Shown here piece after piece: positions 39,481-47,475 of a stretch of DNA of 64,000 nt. Within the stretch, counting starts at the first letter, position 1; each line of letters starts with the position of its first letter. The DNA comes from an uncultured Eubacteriales bacterium. GTDB lineage: Bacteria; Bacillota; Clostridia; Oscillospirales; Acutalibacteraceae. The notes under the pieces were generated by a model. The model searched no databases. It was not told the origin of the DNA and saw only the letters and a program-made list of their open reading frames with translations. Both the position numbers and the translations under genes were made by a program. The stretch covers positions 7,598 to 71,597 of the forward strand of contig CABUHY010000011.1 in assembly GCA_902491475.1 (NCBI GenBank). Reading direction: 5' to 3'.

Positions 39481-41985
39481 TCAGCCGACATCTGTTTTCA
39501 GCGTGTCGATGATATTATCGTCCTTAATCCTGTCAATCGAATAGAACAGTGCGCTTTCGATTATAAGGAATACCGCAACCACCGCAATGAGATACGGCAT
39601 AATATGCAGCTTGAAGCCGTAGTCAAAGCTGTTTGCAAGCGCCTTATACATCAGGAAGTGTATCGCAACGCTTACGGGTATGGAGAAAATGAGCGACCTT
39701 GCTCCGTAACGGAAGGATTCAAGGTAAATCATCTTCTTGAACGACTTCGGCGTCATACCGACGGAGCGTATCATTGCAAACTCTCTTCGTCTTTCGTTCA
39801 TTGAATTCGAGATGGTGTTGATGATATTCATTATCGAGATTATCGTGATAAGCGTTATAAAGCCGTAAATGAATACCTTTGTGATTTTAAGGATATTGTT
39901 TATTGCTTCCATAGAGTTACTTGACTCGCTGAATTGGATTTCTATACTCGGGTCAGCCTCGGTTATCCTGTTGCCGATGTTCTCAACCACGGCGTCGGGG
40001 TCAGAGCAGTTGATGTATGCTTGCGCCTGAGTGTAGCTTTGAGTGAAAAACTTATCCGCAAAGTCCATTGACATTATGAACACGGGGTGCGCCGTATATT
40101 GGAGCGAACAGGTGGGGTTGTTCCACGCCTCGGCTGTCTGTTTACCGATTCTGAAAGCGGCGTCGCTGTATATCGGCGTGTTGTTGTCATCGTCAAAGCC
40201 GGTCTGCACCTGTGCCGTGATGACGGTGTTCTGAACATTGATTACGGGAGACGACTTAATGCTTTTGCCGTTATCTCTTCTGTATGCGAGGTCAAGGAGA
40301 ACCGCAGCGGGTGAGTCCTGATTGTGATACTTTTCCGTGTTCTCGCCGAGCTGATTAAGATACGAGTCGAAAGAAGCGTTGTCCATAAACAGGACTTCGC
40401 AGTTGAGCTCATTGTTGTTGCCGTAGCCTATCTTGCTCTCCTCGCCGTCCTTGAAGAGGGCAGGGTCTATCTTTGCGGTTTCGATTATCGTCATATAGCA
40501 GTCGTCAATTCCGCTTTCCTGTTCTACCGCATTAAAGAGCAGCTCTCTTTTTTCTCTCGGCACGCCTACCGAGCAGTCAACGGTTGAGGAAAATTCGGTG
40601 TTCATAACATCGGAGAACATACTGCTGAAATTCATAACCGTAAGGAAAACGACAACGCTCAAAAACAGTGAAAATACAATATTGCGTGAACGCCTGCCGT
40701 TGCGCTTGTAGTTCTTTACGGCAAGCACGCCCTCATAGCCGAATATTTTGCCCGCAAACTTTGAAGTACGGAGCTTTTTCGGATTTTTGACCTTGAGAGT
40801 GCCTGCCTGGCGTATAGCCTCGATAGCAGTCGTTTTTGAAGCCTTTTTTGCGGGAATGTATGACGATATAAATATTGTGATTGCACTTGCAAGCACCGTG
40901 CCGAGGATTACGAGCCAGTTTACATATACCTTGAGCGTGCCGTCGTACTCAACCGCCATAGTCGCCATAAACGCCGCCTTGATGCACTCAAAGGTTATCG
41001 CAATACCGCCTATTCCCGATAAAATTCCCACGGGAATGCCTATAAGCCCGAGTATAAAGCCCTCAAAATAAACGGAGGCTCTTTTTTGCTTTTTCGTTGC
41101 GCCGACAGAGGCAAGCATACCGAGGTATTTCGCCCTTTCCTGATACGACACGGCAAAGCTGTCGTATATCATAAATATCGAAACAATCGCAATGATAAGA
41201 AGCAGTATTCCCGCAAAGCCTATAAGCGAGCTGAGAATGGAGTTGCTCTTCATAATGCCCGAATAGGTAAAAAGCTCCGTGTTATAGGAGTAACCGTCAA
41301 TTCCGTCGCCGAGGGCTCTTGAGGTTGCGTCCGCTTTGTCCCAAATCGAATTGTCAAGCTTGTTATAACGCACATAGACATTTGCCGTATCAAGCTGTTT
41401 TACCGTTTCGCCGTCATAGCCCATAAAAATGTTTTCGTTGTCCGTGGCTGAAACGGCACTTTCCGTGTAACCGACAACAAGAAATTCCTTTGATACGATT
41501 TCGCCGTCGTCCTTTTCAATGTCGAGCGTTACCCTGTTGCCTATGGCGTATTTTTCATCCTTTTCCGCAAAGTCTTTGACAACGAGTATTTCCTTGCTGC
41601 TGTTCGGGTATCTGCCTGCACTGACCTTAACATTCCTCATCGAAAACCAGTTGAGGTCAACGGTAAATATGTTTTCCGAGGTTTGCGTTTTGTCGCCCTC
41701 TTTCGGAACGCTCATTCCGTAAAAGGCGGAGAGCCCAAACTCGTCAATGTTTTTATCGTTCTGATAAACGCTTTTGTGTTCGATAAAATCCGAATCCCTG
41801 AACTTTGCGTGCCAGTTTCCGTCAACGGCAAGCGTTACATTCTGGAAGTATTTTACGAATGAAATTGCGCTTGTGAAAACCGCCGTAACCATTGCGACGG
41901 AAACGATAATCGCAAGCAAGGTCAGAACACTGCGCTTTTTATGCGTCTTGATGTGTCGGAGCGTGAGAGTGTTTACAATGTTCAC
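39481..41985 (-). CDS. FtsX-type ABC transporter permease (large, two FtsX domains)
   Basis: An 834-residue membrane protein. It has an N-terminal helix (about 17-40), a large extracytoplasmic region (about 45-245), a first FtsX domain with three helices (about 255-385), a helix near 425-445, a second extracytoplasmic region, and a second FtsX domain at the C-terminus (about 695-815, FITLITIISIMNIINTISNS, RRREFAMIRSVGMTPKSF). This MacB/Bce-like build belongs to mechanotransmission or peptide-resistance systems rather than solute uptake. The start is GTG, immediately after the ATPase stop, using GAGGTGAG in the ATPase end. Together with the adjacent sensor and regulator it suggests response to cell-envelope antimicrobials. 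Confidence 0.9.
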   Translation of the reverse strand: MNIVNTLTLRHIKTHKKRSVLTLLAIIVSVAMVTAVFTSAISFVKYFQNVTLAVDGNWHAKFRDSDFIEHKSVYQNDKNIDEFGLSAFYGMSVPKEGDKTQTSENIFTVDLNWFSMRNVKVSAGRYPNSSKEILVVKDFAEKDEKYAIGNRVTLDIEKDDGEIVSKEFLVVGYTESAVSATDNENIFMGYDGETVKQLDTANVYVRYNKLDNSIWDKADATSRALGDGIDGYSYNTELFTYSGIMKSNSILSSLIGFAGILLLIIAIVSIFMIYDSFAVSYQERAKYLGMLASVGATKKQKRASVYFEGFILGLIGIPVGILSGIGGIAITFECIKAAFMATMAVEYDGTLKVYVNWLVILGTVLASAITIFISSYIPAKKASKTTAIEAIRQAGTLKVKNPKKLRTSKFAGKIFGYEGVLAVKNYKRNGRRSRNIVFSLFLSVVVFLTVMNFSSMFSDVMNTEFSSTVDCSVGVPREKRELLFNAVEQESGIDDCYMTIIETAKIDPALFKDGEESKIGYGNNNELNCEVLFMDNASFDSYLNQLGENTEKYHNQDSPAAVLLDLAYRRDNGKSIKSSPVINVQNTVITAQVQTGFDDDNNTPIYSDAAFRIGKQTAEAWNNPTCSLQYTAHPVFIMSMDFADKFFTQSYTQAQAYINCSDPDAVVENIGNRITEADPSIEIQFSESSNSMEAINNILKITKVFIYGFITLITIISIMNIINTISNSMNERRREFAMIRSVGMTPKSFKKMIYLESFRYGARSLIFSIPVSVAIHFLMYKALANSFDYGFKLHIMPYLIAVVAVFLIIESALFYSIDRIKDDNIIDTLKTDVG

Positions 41986-42663
41986 TTATCTCACCTCGTC
42001 TCTCAAAATCTTTCCGTCGCCTATTTCAATTACTCTGTCGGCGGAAAGGGCAATGCGTTCGTCGTGGGTGATTATAATTACGGTCTGCTTGTTTTCCTTG
42101 TTGAACTGCCTTAAAAGCTTGATGATCTCCTTGCTGTTTTCGCTGTCGAGGTTACCCGTGGGCTCGTCCGCAAGCAAAAGGGCGGGGGAGTTAAGCAGAG
42201 CCCTGCCTATGGACACCCTCTGTTGCTGACCGCCCGAAAGCTCGTTGGGGAGGTGGTTGAGCCTTTTGTCGAGACCTAATTTTTCGACAAGCATATCGAC
42301 CTGCTTTTTGTCGGGTCTCCTGCCGTCGAGCAAAAGCGGAAGAGTGAGGTTTTCCTCAACCGTCAGAATGGGAATGAGGTTGTAGAACTGATAGATAAGA
42401 CCTATCTGCCTGCGGCGGAAAATCGCAAGCGCCGTTTCGTCAAGCTTGCTTATATCCGTACCGTTTATAATGACCTCGCCGCTTGTCGGCACATCAACTC
42501 CGCCGAGAATGTGGAGAAGCGTCGATTTACCCGAACCCGAGGGACCTACGATAGCGATAAACTCGCCCTGTTCCACGCTGAAGGATACATTGTCGAGAGC
42601 TTTGACAAGAGTGTCGCCGTCCCCGTATGTTTTACACAAATTTTTTGTTTCAAGAATTTTCAT
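41986..42663 (-). CDS. ABC transporter ATP-binding protein, partner of the FtsX permease
   Basis: A 225-residue ATPase of the LolD/MacB/BceA class. Walker A GPSGSGKS (about 39-46), Q-loop LIYQFYNLIP, signature LSGGQQQRVSIGRAL, Walker B LLADEPTGNLDSE and H-loop IITHDERIA are intact. The LDSENS D-loop is typical of FtsX-coupled ATPases. It stands directly before the permease. Its start is 76 bases after the sensor kinase stop, and that gap contains three GGTTACA repeats. Confidence 0.94.
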   Translation of the reverse strand: MKILETKNLCKTYGDGDTLVKALDNVSFSVEQGEFIAIVGPSGSGKSTLLHILGGVDVPTSGEVIINGTDISKLDETALAIFRRRQIGLIYQFYNLIPILTVEENLTLPLLLDGRRPDKKQVDMLVEKLGLDKRLNHLPNELSGGQQQRVSIGRALLNSPALLLADEPTGNLDSENSKEIIKLLRQFNKENKQTVIIITHDERIALSADRVIEIGDGKILRDEVR

Positions 42664-42703
42664 AGCATATCTGCTCCTTTCAACGCCTATATTAAAGCCC
42701 CAA

Positions 42704-42740
42704 GGTTACAATCGGGTTACAAAAACGGTTACAGTTTTGT
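42704..42740. promoter_or_regulatory. Triple GGTTACA direct repeat, candidate response-regulator site
   Basis: GGTTACA occurs at 42704, 42715 and 42727, that is at 11 and 12-base steps, close to one helical turn, as for OmpR-family regulators binding in tandem. The last repeat is part of TTACAGTTTTGT (42729-42740), which also appears upstream of the regulator gene at 44447-44458. Placement just before the ATPase gene suggests control of the transporter by the neighbouring two-component system. Confidence 0.5.
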
Positions 42741-43732
42741 CATATTATCGACTTGTAGAATTTTATGCTGAAAACAGAGCCCTTTCCTTTTTCGCTCTCG
42801 ACCGAAACGGAGGCGTTTTCCTTTGCAAGTATCTCCTTTGAAAGCGCAAGACCTATGCCCACGCTGTCCGCAGAGGAGTTTTTACCGTGCCAGAAGCGCT
42901 CAAAGATATGCGGCAAATCCTCTTTGTCAATTCCGCAGCCCGTGTCGCTTATTGTGAACTCGCTGTATATGTTCGTGTCGTTTGCGGTAATTTTAAGCCT
43001 GCCGCCGGGCTCGGAATGTTCGATGCAGTTTTTGATAATGTTCTTTATCGCCTCGTCCGTCCAGTTCTTATCTCCTGTAAAGTTAAAAGGCTTTACATCT
43101 TTTTCCACGGCTATATTCTTTAATTCAAGGCTTAACAGGAACGGGGCAAGACAGTCCTCTGCGGTCTGTACCGAGGAAAGCTCCGTTTTGTTGAACTCGA
43201 CGGCGTCGGCGTCAAGCTTTGAAAGCTTCAAGAGCGTTGCGGTAAGCCAATTCATTTTGTCAACCTGCGTTTCGATTATGTCGACAAACTCCGTCCGCTT
43301 GTCGGAGTCTGGCTCCGCTTTGAGCAAATCGGTCATAACCGTAATCGAGGTAAGCGGAGTTTTAAGCTGATGGGTTATGTCGGCAAGCGAGTCCACAAGG
43401 AACAGCTTCTCACGCCGCAGCTCTTCGTTTGTCGTCCTCAGCTTTACGACAACCTTATATATGTTGTTTTTGAGAATGGAAAACTCGCCCTCGGAGTTGT
43501 CGCTGACATCAAGCGAGTAATCGCCCGAGCAGACAAGCGAGAGGTATCTGTTAAGCTCTTTGAGGTAATCCATCTGCTTTTTCTTCCAAATGCAGAAAAG
43601 CGTGATTATAACGGCGGACAGCAAAAGGCAGATAACCCCGCACACGGGATTTATCACAGCCGCCGCAACGGAAGCAACGGCGGACAGGCAGACGCATATT
43701 GTTACTGTTTTTACAAAATCGGATTTTTTCAT
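42740..43732 (-). CDS. Sensor histidine kinase
   Basis: A 330-residue membrane kinase. Two closely spaced helices (about 8-30 and 33-50) with almost no external loop resemble intramembrane-sensing kinases, though those are usually shorter. A HisKA domain with the phospho-acceptor His near 121 (SLADITHQLKTPLTS) precedes the ATPase domain with N-box NIIKNCIEHSEPGG, G1 ISDTGCGID, F-box HIFERFW and G2 GIGLALSK. It overlaps the regulator gene by 4 bases (ATGA). With so little extracytoplasmic sequence it may sense through the adjacent ABC transporter, as in Bce modules. Confidence 0.92.
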   Translation of the reverse strand: MKKSDFVKTVTICVCLSAVASVAAAVINPVCGVICLLLSAVIITLFCIWKKKQMDYLKELNRYLSLVCSGDYSLDVSDNSEGEFSILKNNIYKVVVKLRTTNEELRREKLFLVDSLADITHQLKTPLTSITVMTDLLKAEPDSDKRTEFVDIIETQVDKMNWLTATLLKLSKLDADAVEFNKTELSSVQTAEDCLAPFLLSLELKNIAVEKDVKPFNFTGDKNWTDEAIKNIIKNCIEHSEPGGRLKITANDTNIYSEFTISDTGCGIDKEDLPHIFERFWHGKNSSADSVGIGLALSKEILAKENASVSVESEKGKGSVFSIKFYKSII

Positions 43733-44400
43733 TTCATCAAATACCCCAATCCTCTGACGGTTTTTATATACTGCGGGTCGTTCGGGTCCTCTTCTATCTT
43801 GTCACGCAGTCTTTTTATATACACGGTCAGTGTGTTGTCGTTTACAAAGTCGCCGTCAACATCCCAAATTTCTTCAAGCAGCTTGCGGCGGGTCAGCACG
43901 GAGCCCCTGTTATTTACAAACGACAGCAGAAGCCTGTATTCCATAGCGGTCAGAACGATTTCCCCGCCGTTGAGCATAACCTTTGCCTCAGCCGTGTTTA
44001 CCGACAGGTCGCCGATTTTTACAATCCCGTCAGCCGTCTCTTTTGAATAGCGGCGAAGCACGCTTTTTATTCTCGCAAGCAGCTCACGCACACGGAACGG
44101 CTTTGAGATATAGTCGTCCGCACCGAGGTCGAAGCCCGTTACGACATTTATTTCGTCGTCGTAGGCGGTAAGGAAGATAACGGGCAGGTCGCCCTTTGAT
44201 TTTATGAGCGAGCACACCTCGTACCCGTTTCCGTCAGGCAGAGTGAGGTCGAGAATATAGAGGTCGAATTTTTCTTTTTCAACCGTCTCTTTAGCCTCGG
44301 CAACCGTTTTTACAAGCGTAACTTCGTAATTTTCGCTTTCAAGCGTATATGAAAGCCCGATACCGATTGCCTCGTCGTCCTCGAGCACGAAAATTTTCAT
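43729..44400 (-). CDS. OmpR-family response regulator
   Basis: A 223-residue regulator. The receiver domain (1-120) has the acidic pocket ED/D near 7-9, the phospho-acceptor Asp at 51 (YILDLTLPDGNG) and the conserved Lys in SKPF. The winged-helix output domain (about 130-223) contains VLTAMEYRLLLSF, LLEEIW and the NTLTVYIKRLRDKIEEDP recognition region. Cotranscribed with the kinase. Likely targets are its own promoter and the ABC genes. Confidence 0.95.
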   Translation of the reverse strand: MKIFVLEDDEAIGIGLSYTLESENYEVTLVKTVAEAKETVEKEKFDLYILDLTLPDGNGYEVCSLIKSKGDLPVIFLTAYDDEINVVTGFDLGADDYISKPFRVRELLARIKSVLRRYSKETADGIVKIGDLSVNTAEAKVMLNGGEIVLTAMEYRLLLSFVNNRGSVLTRRKLLEEIWDVDGDFVNDNTLTVYIKRLRDKIEEDPNDPQYIKTVRGLGYLMK

Positions 44401-44446
44401 AAAATCACCTCGGATTTATTGTAGCATAAGCGAAAGACAATTTCCA

Positions 44447-44458
44447 TTACAGTTTTGT
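44447..44458. promoter_or_regulatory. Second copy of TTACAGTTTTGT upstream of the response regulator
   Basis: The same 12-mer as at the triple GGTTACA site, here 47-58 bases upstream of the regulator start and part of the near palindrome TTACAGTTTTGTAA. It suggests autoregulation of the two-component genes. Confidence 0.4.
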
Positions 44459-44655
44459 AAGATTTGATATGGTAAAGGTTTGTCGTATTTCCATATATTT
44501 TATATTTCTAAAGCGACAATTTTGTTATTTATTGTAGAAAAGCGAATCGGTTTGTGATAAAATTTATATTTATACGGGAAATACTTGTCAATTTTTTAAC
44601 ATACATTTTCCGTTTGATTTCACTTACAAACTTTTATATAAAAAGGAGTCTTCGT

Positions 44656-45504
44656 ATGTACAAGATCTTACGAAAGAAAAACTTGAATCCTACTGTTACG
44701 CAGATGGAGATTGAAGCGCCGTTGGTTGCCAAAAAGGCAAAGCCCGGTCAGTTCATTATTCTGCGTGTCGATGAGGAGGGCGAGAGAATACCGCTCACCG
44801 TTGCGGGTACGGACCCCGAGGAGGGCTCCGTCAAGATAATCTTCCAGATTGTCGGCGCAACCACAGAGAAATTAAATCACAAAGAACAGGGCGACTTTTT
44901 GCAGGACTTTGTAGGTCCGCTCGGAGTTGCCACACATACGGACGGCATTAAAAAGGTTTGCATAATCGGCGGCGGCGTAGGCTGTGCCATTGCAATGCCC
45001 GTAGCGCAGGAGTTCCACAGGCTCGGTGCGGATGTCACAAGCATTATCGGCTTCAGAGACCAAAACCTTGTTATCCTCGAGGACGAGTTCAAGGCGTGCT
45101 CCGACCGTATGATACTTATGACCGACGACGGCTCTTACGGCAGACACGGCAATGTTACCGTTCCGCTCAAGGAAATGCTCGAAGCGGGCGAGAAGTTTGA
45201 TATGATAATCACGATAGGTCCGCTTATTATGATGAAATTCGTAACCCTTACCGCAAAGCCGTTCGGCGTGCCCGTTACGGTTTCGATGAACCCGATTATG
45301 ATTGACGGTACGGGAATGTGCGGCGGATGCCGTCTCACACTTAACCGTGACGGTAAAAAGATTACGAAGTTTGCCTGTGTTGACGGTCCCGACTTCAACG
45401 GCTATGAGGTCGATTTTGACGAGGCTATGTCAAGAGGCAGAATGTATACCGATTTTGAACGCCATGCTTATGACGAAGCATGCAATCTTTTCAAGAAAGC
45501 TTAA
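44656..45504 (+). CDS. nfnA: NADH-dependent ferredoxin:NADP+ oxidoreductase, NfnA-type subunit (sulfide dehydrogenase-like)
   Basis: A 282-residue FAD/[2Fe-2S] protein. It opens with a FAD-binding beta barrel (PGQFIILRVDEEGERIPLT near 29-47), then an NAD(P) domain with IGGGVGCAIAMPVAQ (near 103-117), and a C-terminal cysteine motif CGGCRLTLN...FACVDGP for the [2Fe-2S] cluster. With the next gene it forms the flavin-based electron-bifurcating Nfn complex, coupling NADPH oxidation to reduction of ferredoxin and NAD+, or the reverse. The ATG has AAAAGGAG before it; an upstream frame has none. First gene of a five-gene redox cluster. Confidence 0.92.
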   Translation: MYKILRKKNLNPTVTQMEIEAPLVAKKAKPGQFIILRVDEEGERIPLTVAGTDPEEGSVKIIFQIVGATTEKLNHKEQGDFLQDFVGPLGVATHTDGIKKVCIIGGGVGCAIAMPVAQEFHRLGADVTSIIGFRDQNLVILEDEFKACSDRMILMTDDGSYGRHGNVTVPLKEMLEAGEKFDMIITIGPLIMMKFVTLTAKPFGVPVTVSMNPIMIDGTGMCGGCRLTLNRDGKKITKFACVDGPDFNGYEVDFDEAMSRGRMYTDFERHAYDEACNLFKKA

Positions 45505-45519
45505 CAGGGGGTATTAACA

Positions 45520-46926
45520 ATGGCAATAGTACAGAAAAAGCATGAAATGCCCACTCAGGCACCTGAGGTCAGAGCAAAGAATTTCAAGGAGGTCGCTCTC
45601 GGTTATTCCGAGGAGACGGCTCTTGCGGAGGCACAGAGATGTCTCAACTGCAAGAACAGACCGTGCGTCGGCGGCTGTCCCGTTAATGTTCATATTCCCG
45701 ATTTTATAGCAAAAATTAAAGAGGGTGACTATGAGGGAGCATACCGTGAAATTTCCCTTTCGTCAACGCTTCCCGCTGTCTGCGGCAGAGTTTGCCCGCA
45801 GGAGAGTCAGTGCGAGAGCAAATGTACCCTCGGAATTAAGTTTGAACCCGTCGGCATAGGCAGACTTGAACGCTTTGTTGCCGATTGGCACAACGAAAAC
45901 CAAAAAGAAGCACCCGTTGTTCCCGAATCAAACGGACATAGGGTTGCGATTGTGGGTTCGGGCCCCTCGGGTCTTACCTGTGCGGGCGACCTTGCAAAGA
46001 AAGGTTACAAGGTTACGGTCTACGAGGCTTTACATACCGCAGGCGGCGTGCTTGTTTACGGTATTCCCGAGTTCAGACTTCCAAAGTCGATAGTTGCAAA
46101 AGAGGTTGATACTCTTAAAGCTCTCGGCGTGGATATTGAAACCAATGTCGTTATCGGCAAAACTCTCACGATTGACGAGCTGTTCGATATGGGCTATGAG
46201 GCTGTATTTGTAGGTTCGGGCGCAGGACTTCCGAACTTTATGGGAATTCCAGGCGAGTCGCTCAAGGGCGTTTATTCCGCAAACGAATTTTTGACAAGAA
46301 GCAATCTTATGAAAGCATATAAGGACGACCCGGTAACGCCTATAATGAAAGGCGGAAAGGTTGCGGTAATCGGCGGCGGCAATGTTGCGATGGACGCTGC
46401 GAGAACTGCGCTTCGCTTAGGTGCCGACAAGGTATATATCGTTTACCGCCGTTCAATGGACGAGCTTCCCGCAAGAAAGGAAGAGGTCGAGCACGCAATG
46501 GAGGAGGGAATTGATTTCCGTCTCCTCAACAATCCCGTTGAAATCCTCGGCTACAACAATCCCGACGACCCGAGAGACCCCAAAAACGGCTTTGTCACGG
46601 GTATGAAATGCATTAAGATGGAACTCGGCGAGCCCGACGCAAGGGGCAGAAGGCGTCCTATCCCGATTGAGGGCAGTGAATTTGTGCTCGATGTCGATAC
46701 GGTTGTCGTTTCAATCGGCACATCGCCCAACCCGCTTATCAAGAGCACCACAAAGGGTCTTGAAGTCAACGAAAGAGGCGGCATTATCATCAACGAGGAC
46801 GGACTTACCTCGAGAGACTCCGTATATGCAGGAGGCGACGCAGTCACGGGTGCGGCAACGGTTATTTCCGCTATGGGCGCAGGCAAGGTTGCCGCAAAGG
46901 CTATCGACGAACAGTTGAGCAAATAA
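45520..46926 (+). CDS. nfnB: NfnB-type subunit / glutamate synthase small-subunit-like oxidoreductase
   Basis: A 468-residue FAD protein with an N-terminal double [4Fe-4S] domain (CLNCKNRPCVGGCPVNVHI and CGRVCPQESQCESKC), a FAD domain starting VAIVGSGPSGLTCAGDLAKKG (near 142-162), an NADPH domain with VAVIGGGNVAMDAARTALRLG, and the closing YAGGDAVTGAATVISAMGAGK. The family also contains the NADPH-dependent glutamate synthase small chain; adjacency to the NfnA-like gene, 15 bases away, and lack of a large GltB subunit favour Nfn. Site of NADPH oxidation and bifurcating FAD. Confidence 0.9.
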   Translation: MAIVQKKHEMPTQAPEVRAKNFKEVALGYSEETALAEAQRCLNCKNRPCVGGCPVNVHIPDFIAKIKEGDYEGAYREISLSSTLPAVCGRVCPQESQCESKCTLGIKFEPVGIGRLERFVADWHNENQKEAPVVPESNGHRVAIVGSGPSGLTCAGDLAKKGYKVTVYEALHTAGGVLVYGIPEFRLPKSIVAKEVDTLKALGVDIETNVVIGKTLTIDELFDMGYEAVFVGSGAGLPNFMGIPGESLKGVYSANEFLTRSNLMKAYKDDPVTPIMKGGKVAVIGGGNVAMDAARTALRLGADKVYIVYRRSMDELPARKEEVEHAMEEGIDFRLLNNPVEILGYNNPDDPRDPKNGFVTGMKCIKMELGEPDARGRRRPIPIEGSEFVLDVDTVVVSIGTSPNPLIKSTTKGLEVNERGGIIINEDGLTSRDSVYAGGDAVTGAATVISAMGAGKVAAKAIDEQLSK

Positions 46927-46980
46927 TTTTATTTATGATATTTTAAGGGTTAAAAATTTTATGTGAAACAGGAGGGGGCT

Positions 46981-47475
46981 ATGGCGAAGGAATTTGATTT
47001 CGGCGTTGTTGACGAAATTCTCTCAAAGCACGAAGCGGCGGAGCTGTCAACAATCGCTATCCTTCAGGATATCCAGGAGCATTATCACTACTTGCCCAAG
47101 GAAATTTTTCCGTATGTCGCAAAGGCGATAGGCGTGGGCGAGGCAAGACTTTACGGAGTGGCGACATTCTATGAAAACTTTTCCCTTGAACCCAAGGGAA
47201 AGTATGTAATTCGCTGCTGTGACGGTACGGCGTGCCATGTAAGAGGTTCGCTGCCTATTCTCGACCAGCTTCGAAAGACGCTGGGGCTCAGCGAGGAGAA
47301 AAAGACCACGGACGACTTGAATTTTACGGTTGAGACGGTTTCCTGTCTCGGAGCCTGCGGTCTTGCGCCGGTTCTTACCGTGAACGGCGTCGTTCATCCG
47401 GCTATGACGCCCGAAAAGGCGCTTGACCTTCTTGAGGACTTGAAAGAAGAGCTCGAAAAGGAGGCGGAGGAATAA
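46981..47475 (+). CDS. hydC: NuoE-like subunit of bifurcating [FeFe] hydrogenase
   Basis: A 164-residue thioredoxin-fold [2Fe-2S] subunit. The four ligands lie in CCDGTACHVRGS and CLGACGLAPV, as in NuoE and HydC. The ATG chosen follows AGGAGGGGG; an earlier in-frame start six codons upstream lacks a site. It overlaps the NuoF-like gene by one base (TAATG). Shuttles electrons between the NADH-active subunit and the hydrogenase. Confidence 0.92.
   Translation: MAKEFDFGVVDEILSKHEAAELSTIAILQDIQEHYHYLPKEIFPYVAKAIGVGEARLYGVATFYENFSLEPKGKYVIRCCDGTACHVRGSLPILDQLRKTLGLSEEKKTTDDLNFTVETVSCLGACGLAPVLTVNGVVHPAMTPEKALDLLEDLKEELEKEAEE

Noticed and set aside
45520..46926. Glutamate synthase small subunit.
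   Set aside because: The sequence family fits, but no large glutamate synthase subunit is nearby and an NfnA-type partner directly precedes it, so NfnB is the better reading.
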